Shown: positions 29,247-37,702, numbered from the stretch's first letter. The stretch is 64,000 nucleotides of DNA from Streptomyces sennicomposti (GCF_019890635.1 NZ_JAIOAB010000017.1:1-64000); one strand, 5' to 3'. The notes: generated from the letters alone by a model not told the origin. Numbers and translations: made by a program.

Positions 29247-29927
29247 GTGATCGATGAGCTGCTCCCGGACTCGGTGGTGGCCGTGGAGTCGTACGGCGGC
29301 GAGGAGGGCGTCCTGCCCCCGCTGTTCCCCGAGGAGGAGGCGGTCGTGGCGCGCGCGGTCGACAAACGCCGCCGCGAGTTCACCACCGTACGCGCCTGCG
29401 CCCGGCGCGCCATGGAGAAGCTCGGCGTACCGCCGCAGCCCGTTCTGCCCGCCGAACGCGGCGCCCCGGTCTGGCCGCAGGGCCTGGCCGGCAGCATGAC
29501 CCACTGCGAGGGCTACTGCGCCGCGGCCCTGGTCCGCGCCACCGACCTGGCCTCCCTCGGCATCGACGCCGAACCGCACGGCCCGCTCCCGGACGGGGTG
29601 CTGACCGCCGTCGCCCTGCCCGCCGAGGCGCGCCGGCTGCGCACGCTCGCCGACCAGGACGCCGCCGTGCACTGGGACCGGCTGCTGTTCAGCGCCAAGG
29701 AGTCCGTCTACAAGGCGTGGTTCCCGCTGACCGGCAAGTGGCTCGACTTCATGGAGGCGGACATCGAGATGTACGCCTACCCCGGGACGCCTCATCTCGG
29801 CGCTTTCCGGGCCGAGTTGCTCGTCCCCGGCCCCGAGGTCGGCGGGCGCCGCGTCGCCGCCTTCCACGGCCGCTGGACGGTCGCCAGGGGCCTGGTCGCC
29901 ACGGCGGTGACGGTCCCGTACGTCTGA
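29247..29927 (+). CDS. 4'-phosphopantetheinyl transferase, Sfp type
   Basis: A 226-aa Sfp-type phosphopantetheinyl transferase that activates carrier proteins by adding the CoA-derived arm. Motifs are GSMTHCEGYCAAAL, SLGIDAEPH with the Mg-binding Asp, and LLFSAKESVYKAWFPLTG (W/F-x-x-KE-x-x-x-K). It is orthologous by context and sequence type to S. coelicolor SCO6673. No polyketide or peptide synthase gene is in the window, so it acts in trans. GTG start, 4 bases after the phosphoesterase stop. Confidence 0.93.
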   Translation: MIDELLPDSVVAVESYGGEEGVLPPLFPEEEAVVARAVDKRRREFTTVRACARRAMEKLGVPPQPVLPAERGAPVWPQGLAGSMTHCEGYCAAALVRATDLASLGIDAEPHGPLPDGVLTAVALPAEARRLRTLADQDAAVHWDRLLFSAKESVYKAWFPLTGKWLDFMEADIEMYAYPGTPHLGAFRAELLVPGPEVGGRRVAAFHGRWTVARGLVATAVTVPYV

Positions 29928-30054
29928 ACAGCCGCGCACCTCGGCGTCCGCACTGCTGGGCACCCGTGCCTGCGTCGCGCCCGGCCCCGGCGCCCCGGGC
30001 GGCTGCGCCAGGTGGCCGGGGCCGGGCGTCGTCATCGGCGGGGCGCCGGTCCGG

Positions 30055-30285
30055 TCAGGGCTTCGGGCACCAGTCGCCGAGCAGATCGAAGAAGGCCCCC
30101 TCGTTGCCCGCCAGTCCGGCCCGGGCCAGCGCCTGGTCCGCCTCGGCCAGGACGGACGGCGGGACGAGCGGCGGGCGGCCGGCCGCGGCCGGGGCGTCGA
30201 AGGCGGCGCGCACGGTGTGCAGCAGCCGCAGATAGGCCTGGACGGCGGTGCGTTCGTGGTCGGTCAGTACGGCGGCGGTCGGCAT
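30055..30285 (-). CDS. Small conserved-looking 76-aa protein
   Basis: A 76-aa acidic, mostly helical protein (LTDHERTAVQAYLRLLHTVRAAFD, then a Pro-rich turn, then LAEADQALARAGLAGNEGAFFDLLGDW). A GGGGAG ribosome site precedes the ATG at 30285. I do not know the family. It looks genuine from its codon use and ribosome site, and it precedes nothing obvious on the same strand. Confidence 0.65.
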   Translation of the reverse strand: MPTAAVLTDHERTAVQAYLRLLHTVRAAFDAPAAAGRPPLVPPSVLAEADQALARAGLAGNEGAFFDLLGDWCPKP

Positions 30286-30449
30286 CGGTCGCTCTCCCCG
30301 GTTTCGGCGTCACACGGTCCCGCGCCCGGTTGCCCGACGACGCGGTGCCACCAGCTTGCCGTCCCCCACTGACAATGCCCCCGGACCGCGCTGCGGTTCG
30401 CCCGCCCGGCTCAGGGACCAGACGCCCGCGCCCGCGTCCCCGGCCGGCC

Positions 30450-31106
30450 TCAGGACTCGGGGCGCTTGACGCTCTCCAGGAGCATGTCCAGCCATTCGGC
30501 GACCTTGTCCCGGTGCTGGTCGGTGGGGAGTTGGGCGGCCCGCCAGGCGATGCCGCGCACACCGTGGTTCTGCAGCAGCCGCTCCAGCGGGTCGTCCGCG
30601 GCGGCCGCCGCCTCCCGCTCCCGGTCCGCGAGGCGTTGCAGCAGTTCCTGCTCGGTGCGCTGCAGGGCGCCGGCCAGCGCCTCGGGGTCCTCGGCGGTGA
30701 GGAAGCCCGCGTGCACGCGGAAGAACCGCTGGATGGCGTCGCAGTGCTCCATGGTGGGGCGCCGGTCGCCGTTGATGAGGGCGCCCGCCTGCTGGCGCGA
30801 CATGCCCGCGCCGTCGGCGATCTCCTGCTGCGTGTAGCGCCGCCGGTCGGGCTTGAGCCGGGTGCGGCGCAGCAGATCCAGCCGTTGCAGGAAGCGGGCC
30901 TGCACGTCGGGTTCGCCCGCCGGCCGGCCGCTCAGCAGTTTCTTGATCACGGGTTCCGGCACGCCGCAGGCCACCGACAGGCGGGCGGCGTCGAAGACCT
31001 CCGCCTGCGGCACGCCCAGCCGGTCCGCGAGCGCGGTGACACGTGCGACGACCGCCGACAGGACAGCCGACGCCACGGTACCCGGATCCTCGATGCCATC
31101 CGTCAC
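30450..31106 (-). CDS. XRE-family regulator
   Basis: A 218-aa regulator with a central helix-turn-helix (YTQQEIADGAGMSRQQAGALINGDRRPT, about residues 90-117) followed by AIQRFFRVHAGFLT. The N-terminal 70 residues include a second helical segment (GVPEPVIKKLLSGRPAG). The C-terminal third has a charged helix (LQRTEQELLQRLADREREAAAAADD). Start GTG at 31106 with AGGAG eight bases upstream. It is divergent from an HTH-less MmyB-type sensor protein across a 225-base gap. Confidence 0.85.
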   Translation of the reverse strand: MTDGIEDPGTVASAVLSAVVARVTALADRLGVPQAEVFDAARLSVACGVPEPVIKKLLSGRPAGEPDVQARFLQRLDLLRRTRLKPDRRRYTQQEIADGAGMSRQQAGALINGDRRPTMEHCDAIQRFFRVHAGFLTAEDPEALAGALQRTEQELLQRLADREREAAAAADDPLERLLQNHGVRGIAWRAAQLPTDQHRDKVAEWLDMLLESVKRPES

Positions 31107-31256
31107 CGACAGATCTCCTACGTCTCTCTACAGACTTCTCACAGGGCAGGGTGCCGTGAACTTCCCGGAGAGTAGCCCGTTGCTCGAACTCACATCCAGG
31201 TCTCGCCACAACTGTGGCCAATTTCAGCCGTCGACCGGCATGAAATGCCACGATAG

Positions 31257-31285
31257 TTGACACGGTCCCGTCCGAACAGCAGGAT
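31257..31285 (+). promoter_or_regulatory. Candidate promoter of the MmyB-type gene
   Basis: TTGACA (31257-31262), 17-base spacer, CAGGAT (31280-31285), about 45 bases before the start at 31332. Two short palindromes lie just upstream, GCCACA-AC-TGTGGC (31205-31218) and GGCAT-GAA-ATGCC, possible sites for the divergent XRE protein. Confidence 0.45.
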
Positions 31286-31331
31286 CAAGGCGCCGCGTGA
31301 AGGCCGCAGAGGCAAGAGGGGTGACCTCCCG

Positions 31332-32003
31332 ATGGCATTTCAGGCAGGAGGGCAGCGGCCGGCGCCGCAGCCCGTTCCCGTCAGTCCCGAGGCGCAGGCC
31401 TACCTGCAGGACTACGCCATGCTTCTGGAGGCCGTCTCCTTCCCGTCCTTCGTCGTCGACCACCGCTGGGACGTCGTCCTGACCAACGGCGCCTTCACGT
31501 CGCTCTTCGGCGGCGCGGGCCCGCACCCGACGGCCATGCCCGGGGACAACTTCCTGCGGTTCGTGCTGTTCCACCCGGAGGCGGGCGCCGTCCTCGGGGA
31601 CCACGAGGCACGCTGGTGCCTGCCGATGCTGGCGCAGTTCGCGGCGACCGTGGAGCAGTGGGGGCACGATCCGGCCCTCCAGGCCATCCGCCGGGACATC
31701 GCCCAGGACCCCATCATGGAGGCCGCCTACCGGCACGGCGTGCCGCACTGGATCCGGGTCGTCGGTCCGTCGGCCGCGGAGCCGGACGGCGCGGTGCGGC
31801 CGCTGCTGCATCCCGATCCGCGCTGGGGCGCCACCGAGTGCCGGGTCGTCGAGGAGACCCCGGCCACGCTGCGGGAGTTCGGCTACACCCGGTTCACCCT
31901 GGTCCTGCGCGAGCCGCCCCGTCCGGCCCCGGCCCGGCACCGCCCGCGCCGCGTCCGCCGCCCGGCCGGCCACCTCAGCGTGGTGCCCACCCCCGAGTCC
32001 TGA
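31332..32003 (+). CDS. MmyB-type ligand-binding domain protein without HTH
   Basis: A 223-aa protein matching the MmyB-like (MLTR) PAS-fold ligand-binding domain: FPSFVVDHRWDVVLTNGAFTSLFGG, MPGDNFLRFVLFHPEAGAVLGDHE and LAQFAATVEQWGHDPALQ. In the usual actinobacterial regulators this domain follows an XRE HTH in one chain; here there is no HTH. The C-terminal 30 residues are Arg/Pro-rich. I chose the ATG at 31332 preceded by GAGGGG. A GTG-initiated longer form from 31257 would begin inside the candidate promoter. It may sense a fatty acid-like ligand for the divergent XRE protein (inference). Confidence 0.82.
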   Translation: MAFQAGGQRPAPQPVPVSPEAQAYLQDYAMLLEAVSFPSFVVDHRWDVVLTNGAFTSLFGGAGPHPTAMPGDNFLRFVLFHPEAGAVLGDHEARWCLPMLAQFAATVEQWGHDPALQAIRRDIAQDPIMEAAYRHGVPHWIRVVGPSAAEPDGAVRPLLHPDPRWGATECRVVEETPATLREFGYTRFTLVLREPPRPAPARHRPRRVRRPAGHLSVVPTPES

Positions 32004-32061
32004 CGCCCGGTACCGCCGGCGTTCAGGTCGCCGACGGCACCGGGCGCCGGACCGGCCCTGA

Positions 32062-32119
32062 CCGTCCTGCCCGGGCGGACGTGCCCGCCCGTACAGGCAC
32101 GTCCGCCCGGGCAGGACGG
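32062..32119 (+). terminator. Perfect 24-bp hairpin after the MmyB-type gene
   Basis: Arms 32062-32085 and 32096-32119 pair without mismatch around a 10-base loop, starting 59 bases after the stop at 32003. It is one of the strongest hairpins in the window and almost certainly a terminator. Confidence 0.82.
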
Positions 32120-32317
32120 GTCCGGGCGCGGCCGGGCAGGCCCGTCCGCCACCGGCCCGGCGGGGGCGCGCTCGCCGCGTCTTCGCCGCCCCTGGCCGGC
32201 CCTGCCCCGCCACGCCCCCCTGCATGCGGTAGTCCACCGCGGGGGCGCCACGGGCCGCGGCTCCCCGGCGGCGGTCCCTCGGCGCCCGCCTGTACCGGCC
32301 TGCCCGCCCCCGGTGGT

Positions 32318-32443
32318 GCCACGCCCCCGAGCGCGCGTCCCGCGGCCAACTTGCCGCAGCCGCAGTAGCAGCGGCCGGGCCACGCCCCCGAGCGCGCGTC
32401 CCGCGGGCCAGTGGTGCCACGCCCCCGAGGGTACGTCCCGCGG
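32318..32443. repeat. Three 28-bp direct repeats
   Basis: Copies at 32318-32345, 32379-32406 and 32416-32443 share GCCACGCCCCCGAG at the left and CGTCCCGCGG at the right. The first two are identical; the third differs in four bases. Spacers are 33 and 9 bases. They end 24 bases before the lacI operator. Confidence 0.85.
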
Positions 32444-32466
32444 CGGTGAGCCGTGCCGCGCCGTTA

Positions 32467-32491
32467 CGCAAGTAACTTGCGCAATCTTGCG
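32467..32491. promoter_or_regulatory. lacI autoregulatory operator
   Basis: Overlapping palindromes CGCAAGT-A-ACTTGCG (32467-32481) and CGCAA-TC-TTGCG (32480-32491), 15-39 bases before the ATG at 32506. A TTGCG half-site follows at 32498-32502. A related palindrome lies before the solute-binding-protein gene, suggesting both are LacI targets. Confidence 0.65.
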
Positions 32492-32505
32492 CTACTCTTG
32501 CGTGC

Positions 32506-33504
32506 ATGACGCGACGACTTGCGGAAGTGGCGAAGAAGGTCGGGGTCAGCGAGGCCACGGTCAGCCGGGTGCTCAACGGGAAGCCCGGGGTGTCCGAAGC
32601 CACCCGGCAGGCGGTGCTGTCCGCGCTGGACGTGCTCGGCTACGAGCGGCCGACGCAGCTGCGCGGTGAGCGGGCCCGGCTGGTCGGCCTGGTCCTGCCC
32701 GAGCTGCAGAACCCCATCTTCCCGGCCTTCGCCGAGGTCATCGGGGGCGCGCTGGCCCAGCTGGGGCTCACCCCCGTGCTGTGCACCCAGACCAAGGGCG
32801 GCGTCTCCGAGGCGGACTACGTCGAGCTGCTGCTGCAACAGCAGGTCTCCGGCGTCGTCTTCGCCGGCGGTCTCTACGCCCAGGCGGACGCGCCGCACGA
32901 CCACTACCGTCTGCTGGCCGACCGCAACATCCCCGTCGTGCTGGTCAACGCGGGGATCGAACACCTCGGCTTCCCCGGCGTGTCCTGCGACGACGCGGTC
33001 GCCGTGGAACAGGCCTGGCGTCACCTCGCCTCCCTCGGCCACGAGCGGATCGGTCTCGTCCTCGGCCCCGGCGACCACGTGCCGTCCGCGCGCAAGCTGG
33101 CCGCGGCCCGCGCGCTCGGCGCCGAGCTGCCCGACGAGTTCGTCGCCCGCGCCATCTTCTCCATCGAGGGCGGCCACGCCGCGGCGACCAAGCTCATCGA
33201 CCGCGGCGTCACCGGCTTCATCTGTGCCAGCGACCCGCTCGCCCTCGGCGTCGTACGCGCCGCCCGCCGCCGCGGCCTCGACGTCCCGGGGCGGATCTCC
33301 GTCGTCGGCTACGACGACTCCGCGCTGATGAACTGCACGGAGCCTCCGCTGACCACCGTCCGCCAGCCCATCGAGTCCATGGGCAAGGCGGCCGTGGAGC
33401 TGCTGAACGCGCAGATCGGCGGCAGTGCCGTACCGGCGGACGAGCTGCTGTTCGAACCGGAGCTGGTGGTGCGCGGCTCCACCGCGCAGGCCCCCCGCGA
33501 CTGA
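32506..33504 (+). CDS. LacI-family repressor of the alpha-glucan locus
   Basis: A 332-aa LacI/GalR regulator. The N-terminal HTH and hinge (LAEVAKKVGVSEATVSRVLNGKPGVS) are followed by a periplasmic-binding-protein-like sensor with ICASDPLALGVVRAARRRG and VVGYDDSALMNCTEPPLTTVRQP. It resembles the MalR-type regulators that control maltose/alpha-glucoside transport in streptomycetes. It faces the same direction as the transporter operon, 964 bases downstream. TTGCGC palindromes precede both, so autoregulation and control of the transporter are likely. Confidence 0.9.
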   Translation: MTRRLAEVAKKVGVSEATVSRVLNGKPGVSEATRQAVLSALDVLGYERPTQLRGERARLVGLVLPELQNPIFPAFAEVIGGALAQLGLTPVLCTQTKGGVSEADYVELLLQQQVSGVVFAGGLYAQADAPHDHYRLLADRNIPVVLVNAGIEHLGFPGVSCDDAVAVEQAWRHLASLGHERIGLVLGPGDHVPSARKLAAARALGAELPDEFVARAIFSIEGGHAAATKLIDRGVTGFICASDPLALGVVRAARRRGLDVPGRISVVGYDDSALMNCTEPPLTTVRQPIESMGKAAVELLNAQIGGSAVPADELLFEPELVVRGSTAQAPRD

Positions 33505-33554
33505 CCGACGCGGCCCACCGCGCCCAGGCCCATTCGGGCCCGGCGCCCGCCCCT

Positions 33555-33763
33555 GCCCGGGGTTCGGTGCCGTCCCCTGCTCGGGGTCCGGTGCCGCCCC
33601 CGTCCGGGTCCGGCGTCCCGCCTGGCCCGGGGTTCGGCGCCCGTCCCCGTCGGGGTCCGGCGCCCCGCCTGGCCCGGGGTCTGGTGCCGTCCCCGTCGGG
33701 GTCCGGCGTCCCGCTTGGCCCGGGGTTCGGTGCCCGTCTCCGTCGGGGTCCGGCGCCCGCCTC
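33555..33763. repeat. Tandem 46-47-bp repeats
   Basis: Units start at 33555, 33625, 33672 and 33718 with GCCCGGGG(T) and share GTCGGGGTCCGG in the middle; the first interval contains an extra half-unit. Unit lengths are not multiples of three. Confidence 0.75.
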
Positions 33764-34390
33764 ACCGGGGTCCGGCCGTCCGGCCCGCCCAGGTCCGCGC
33801 CCACCCCGCCTCAGGCGAAGCCCGTCGGCCCCGCATCCCCGGGCCCGCCCGGGCCTTCGCGCTTGGCCCCACGGGCCCGCGCGCCCGGCCCGCCCGGGCC
33901 TCCGGCACAGTGGGCCGGGCCCGCGTCCGGCCGGCCCGTTCGGGCCCTTGCGCCCGGCCCCACAGACCCGCGCGACGCCCCGCTTGGACCCATGTCCAGC
34001 CCGCCGGGCCCCACGCCCAGCCCCCGGGCCCCACGCCCAGCCCGCCGGGCCCGCATGCCCGGCCCGTCGAGGCTTTTGCGCTCGCCCCACAGGCCCGCGC
34101 AACGCCCCGCTCGGCCCCCACCCCCAGCCCTGCCCTCCGGGCCCGCGCGCCCGCCCCGCCCAGGCCCCTTCCAGGCCCCTTGTGCCCGACGCGCACAGGC
34201 GCCTGTGCCCGACCTGCTCAGGCCCCCACCTCCACTCCACCTCCACTCCACCCCCCACCCCACGCCCCCAGGCCCGTGACGCCCCGTCGCGGGCCTGTAA
34301 TCGCTTTCCGCGTCCCTGCGTGCACCCCGCCGCGCCCCCAGCAAAGCCCCGTCTCGAAGATCCCGCCCGCTGTCAAATAATTTCAGTTTC

Positions 34391-34408
34391 TGCGCGAGAT
34401 CTTGCGCA
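34391..34408. promoter_or_regulatory. Operator before the solute-binding-protein gene
   Basis: An 18-base palindrome, TGCGCGAGA-TCTTGCGCA, with one mismatched pair, 61-78 bases before the ATG at 34469. It shares the CTTGCGC core with the palindromes before lacI. Confidence 0.65.
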
Positions 34409-34468
34409 TAGCCCTCACCGGTGCTTGAGTGTGCCGCGCCCACCGCTCCTGCCCAGAGGGGTCCACCG

Positions 34469-35818
34469 ATGAGAAGTACCGGGTTCCGCCCTGCCGTCGC
34501 CGCCCTCGGCGTCTGCGCCCTCGCTCTCGCCCTGACGTCGTGCGGTTCGGACGACGACGACGCCGCGAGCGGCAAGACCCGTATCACGGTCAACTGCGAG
34601 CCGCCCAAGAGCGCCAAGGTCGACCGGAAGTTCTTCGACGAGGACACCGCGTCCTTCGAGAAGCAGAACCCGGACATCGACGTCACGCTGCACGACGCGT
34701 TCCCCTGCGAGGACCCCAAGACCTTCGACGCCAAGCTGGCCGGCGGCCAGATGGAGGACGTGTTCTACACGTACTTCACCGACGTCAAGCACGTCGTGGA
34801 CACCGGCCAGGCGGCCGACCTGACGCCGTACGTCAAGGAGTTGAAGAGCTACGGCACCATCCAGCAGCAGCTGCGCGACATCTACACCGTCGACGGCAAG
34901 GTCTACGGCATCCCGCGCACCGGCTACTCGATGGGCCTGATCTACAACAAGAAGCTCTTCCAGAAGGCCGGCCTCGACCCCGAGAAGCCGCCGACGACGT
35001 GGGAAGAGGTCCGCGCCGACGCCAAGAAGATCGCCGCGCTCGGCGGCGGCACCGTCGGCTACGCCGACTACAGCGCCCAGAACCAGGGCGGCTGGCACTT
35101 CACCGCCGAGATGTACTCCCAGGGCGGCGACGTCGTCAGCGCCGACGGCAAGAAGGCCGCCGTCGACACCCCCGAGGGCCACGCCGTGCTGCAGAACCTG
35201 CACGACATGCGCTGGACCGACGACTCCATGGGCAGCAAGCAGCTCCTCGTCATCAACGACGTCCAGCTGCTCATGGGCTCGGGCAAGCTCGGCATGTACC
35301 TGGCCGCCCCGGACAACATCCCGATCCTGGTCAAGGAGAAGGGCGGCAACTACAAGGACCTCGCCCTCGCCCCCATGCCCGGCGGCAAGGGAACCCTCGT
35401 CGGCGGCGACGGCTACATGTTCAGCAAGAAGGACACCCCCGCCCAGATCCGGGCCGGACTGAAGTACCTCGACCACATGTTCCTCACCCCCGGCAAGGGC
35501 TTCCTCGGCGACTACGCCCGCGCCAAGAAGAACGACGCGCCCGTCGGCCTGCCCGAGCCGCGCCTGTTCACCGGCGCCGCCGACGCCACCGACCAGCAGG
35601 TCAAGAAGGCCAACGCCAACGTCCCGGTGGACAACTACCAGTCCTTCCTGGACGGCAACCAGAAGCTCCAGCTGAAGGTCGAGCCGCCCAACGCCCAGCA
35701 GATCTACTCCGTCCTCGACGGCGTCGTCTCCGCGGTCCTCACCAAGAAGGACGCCGACATCGACCACCTGCTCGAGGACGCCTCATCGAAGATCGACGGC
35801 ATCCTGGCCCGGAGCTGA
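34469..35818 (+). CDS. Sugar ABC transporter solute-binding lipoprotein
   Basis: A 449-aa family 1 extracellular solute-binding protein. It is a lipoprotein: hydrophobic signal followed by the lipobox LTSC with the lipidated Cys25 and a DDDD spacer. The mature part has the usual pattern (QNPDIDVTLHDAF, GQMEDVFYTYF, VYGIPRTGYSMGLIYNKKLF, PMPGGKGTLVGGDGYMFSKK). It captures an oligosaccharide outside the cell and hands it to the two permeases encoded 6 and 965 bases downstream. Context (alpha-glucosidase and alpha-1,3-glucanase) suggests an alpha-gluco-oligosaccharide. ATG at 34469 with AGAGGG upstream. No ATPase gene is present, so a shared MsiK-type ATPase is expected. Confidence 0.92.
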   Translation: MRSTGFRPAVAALGVCALALALTSCGSDDDDAASGKTRITVNCEPPKSAKVDRKFFDEDTASFEKQNPDIDVTLHDAFPCEDPKTFDAKLAGGQMEDVFYTYFTDVKHVVDTGQAADLTPYVKELKSYGTIQQQLRDIYTVDGKVYGIPRTGYSMGLIYNKKLFQKAGLDPEKPPTTWEEVRADAKKIAALGGGTVGYADYSAQNQGGWHFTAEMYSQGGDVVSADGKKAAVDTPEGHAVLQNLHDMRWTDDSMGSKQLLVINDVQLLMGSGKLGMYLAAPDNIPILVKEKGGNYKDLALAPMPGGKGTLVGGDGYMFSKKDTPAQIRAGLKYLDHMFLTPGKGFLGDYARAKKNDAPVGLPEPRLFTGAADATDQQVKKANANVPVDNYQSFLDGNQKLQLKVEPPNAQQIYSVLDGVVSAVLTKKDADIDHLLEDASSKIDGILARS

Positions 35819-35824
35819 CCGACC

Positions 35825-36787
35825 ATGACGAAAACGGCCGAGCGGCGGCCCGCCCAGGCGAAGGCCGTCCACCCGGTACCGGCGCCGCCCCCGGCAGGGG
35901 ACCGGAGGCGGCGCCGCCTCGCCGAGCAGGCCCGCGCCTACGCCTTCCTCCTCGGCGGACTGATCTGCTTCGCCCTGTTCTCCTGGTACCCGGCGATCCG
36001 CGCCGTCGTGATCGCCTTCCAGAAGTACACGCCGGGCAACCCGCCCGAGTGGGTCGGCACCGCCAACTTCACCCACGTCCTGCACGACCCCGAGTTCGCC
36101 GCCGCCTGGCGCAACACCCTCACCTTCACGGTGCTCGCCCTGCTGATCGGCTTCGCCGTGCCGTTCGTCCTGGCCCTCGTCCTGAACGAACTGCGGCACG
36201 CCAAGGCCTTCTTCCGGGTCGTGGTGTACCTGCCGGTGATGATCCCGCCGGTGGTCAGCGCCCTGCTGTGGAAGTGGTTCTACGACCCGGGCGCCGGCCT
36301 CGCCAACGAGGCGCTGCGCGCCCTGCACCTGCCCACCTCGAACTGGACCAACGGCACCGACACCGCGCTGGTCTCCCTGGTCCTGGTGGCGACCTGGGCC
36401 AACCTCGGCGGCACCGTCCTGATCTACCTGGCCGCCCTGCAGTCCATCCCCGGCGAGCTGTACGAGGCCGCGGAACTGGACGGCGCGAACCTCCTCCAGC
36501 GCGTCCGCCACGTCACGATCCCGCAGACCCGGTTCGTGATCCTGATGCTGATGCTGCTCCAGATCATCGCCACCATGCAGGTGTTCACCGAACCCTTCGT
36601 GATCACCGGCGGCGGCCCGGAGAGCGCCACGGTCACCGTCCTCTACCTCATCTACAAGTACGCCTTCCTCTACAACGACTTCGGCGGCGCCTGCGCGCTG
36701 AGCGTCATGCTCCTCGTGCTGCTCGGCGTCTTCTCCGCGGTCTACCTCAGGCTGACCCGGTCCGGCTCCGGCGAGGAGTACGCATGA
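35825..36787 (+). CDS. ABC sugar permease, MalF type
   Basis: A 320-aa inner-membrane permease with about six helices and the cytoplasmic EAA loop EAAELDGANLLQRVRHVTIP that docks the ATPase. The N-terminal 35 residues are Pro/Arg-rich. It follows the binding-protein gene by 6 bases and overlaps the next permease gene by ATGA. It forms the membrane channel together with that partner. Confidence 0.93.
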   Translation: MTKTAERRPAQAKAVHPVPAPPPAGDRRRRRLAEQARAYAFLLGGLICFALFSWYPAIRAVVIAFQKYTPGNPPEWVGTANFTHVLHDPEFAAAWRNTLTFTVLALLIGFAVPFVLALVLNELRHAKAFFRVVVYLPVMIPPVVSALLWKWFYDPGAGLANEALRALHLPTSNWTNGTDTALVSLVLVATWANLGGTVLIYLAALQSIPGELYEAAELDGANLLQRVRHVTIPQTRFVILMLMLLQIIATMQVFTEPFVITGGGPESATVTVLYLIYKYAFLYNDFGGACALSVMLLVLLGVFSAVYLRLTRSGSGEEYA

Positions 36788-37665
36788 GCAGCGCGACCCG
36801 CACCCTCGTCTCCCCGGCCACCCTGGCCCGTCCGCGCGGCAAGGTCCTCTACTGGACCGTCTTCGGCGCGGTCGTGGTCCTGTTCACGCTGGCCTTCCTC
36901 TTCCCCGTCTACTGGATGGTGACCGGCGCGGCCAAGTCGCCGGACGAGGTGGCCCAGACCCCGCCCACCCTGGTCCCCGAGCACTGGCACACCGGCGCCT
37001 TCACCGACGCCTGGGACCTGATGCAGCTGCCGCGGCACCTGTGGAACACCGTCGTCCAGGCCGCCGGCGCCTGGGCCTTCCAGCTGGTGTTCTGCACGGC
37101 CGCCGCCTACGCCCTGTCCAAGCTGAGACCGGCCTTCGGCAAGGTGATCCTCGGCGGCATCCTGGCCACCCTGATGGTCCCGGCCCAGGCCCTGGTGGTG
37201 CCGAAGTACCTGACCGTGGCCGACCTGCCGATCCTGCACACCAGCCTGCTCAACGACCCGCTCGCGATCTGGCTGCCGGCCGTCGCCAACGCCTTCAACC
37301 TCTATCTGCTCAAGCGGTTCTTCGACCAGATACCGCGCGACGTGCTGGAGGCCGCCGAGATCGACGGCGCGGGCAAGCTGCGCATCCTGTGGTCGATCGT
37401 GCTGCCGATCTCCCGGCCGGTGCTCGGTGTCGTGTCGATCTTCGCGCTGGTCGCGGTCTGGCAGGACTTCCTGTGGCCGCTGATGGTCTTCTCCGACACC
37501 GACGAACAGCCCATCAGCGTCGCCCTGGTGCAGCTGTCGCAGAACATCCAGCTGACCGTGCTCATCGCCGCCATGGTGATCGCCAGCATCCCGATGGTCG
37601 CCCTCTTCCTCGTCTTCCAGCGGCACATCATCGCCGGGATCAGCGCGGGCAGCACGAAGGGCTGA
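36784..37665 (+). CDS. ABC sugar permease, MalG type
   Basis: A 293-aa permease, partner of the preceding one. The EAA loop is EAAEIDGAGKLRILWSIVLP, and the C-terminus FQRHIIAGISAGSTKG is characteristic of MalG/LacG-type carbohydrate permeases. The ATG overlaps the upstream stop (ATGA), so the heterodimer halves are co-translated. The energising ATPase is encoded elsewhere. Confidence 0.93.
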   Translation: MSSATRTLVSPATLARPRGKVLYWTVFGAVVVLFTLAFLFPVYWMVTGAAKSPDEVAQTPPTLVPEHWHTGAFTDAWDLMQLPRHLWNTVVQAAGAWAFQLVFCTAAAYALSKLRPAFGKVILGGILATLMVPAQALVVPKYLTVADLPILHTSLLNDPLAIWLPAVANAFNLYLLKRFFDQIPRDVLEAAEIDGAGKLRILWSIVLPISRPVLGVVSIFALVAVWQDFLWPLMVFSDTDEQPISVALVQLSQNIQLTVLIAAMVIASIPMVALFLVFQRHIIAGISAGSTKG

Positions 37666-37702
37666 CACCGCCCCTTCGCACCGACACAGAAAGGCAGGCA
37701 CA

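Larger units (their letters stand above)
32004..32505. other. Intergenic region with large hairpin and direct repeats
   Basis: 502 bases between the MmyB-type gene and lacI. It contains a perfect 24-bp hairpin (32062-32119), three 28-bp direct repeats (32318-32443) and the lacI operator (32467-32491). Between 32120 and 32317 I see only GC-rich sequence with no gene. Confidence 0.7.
33505..34468. other. C-rich repeat island between lacI and the transporter
   Basis: 964 bases without a convincing gene. The first part (33555-33763) has copies of a 46-47-base unit beginning GCCCGGGG. The second part (about 33770-34260) is imperfectly repetitive GCCC/GGGCCC sequence ending in CCACCTCCACT units. 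Long open frames on both strands are low-complexity products of the base bias. The last 80 bases hold the operator and ribosome site of the next gene. Confidence 0.7.

Noticed and set aside
29247..29927. Marker of a polyketide or non-ribosomal peptide cluster
   Set aside because: No carrier-protein-bearing synthase is present in the window; this PPTase acts in trans in Streptomyces.
31257..31331. N-terminal extension of the MmyB-type protein starting at 31257
   Set aside because: It would start inside a good TTGACA promoter element and lacks family similarity; the ATG at 31332 fits better.
32318..32443. Possible short CRISPR array (28-bp repeats)
   Set aside because: Only three copies, spacers of 33 and 9 bases, no cas genes; more likely regulatory or simple repeats.
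33505..34450. Several long open frames through the lacI to binding-protein gap, on both strands
   Set aside because: They are translations of GCCC-type repeats with no recognisable domain, no ribosome site and no codon bias; treated as a repeat island.
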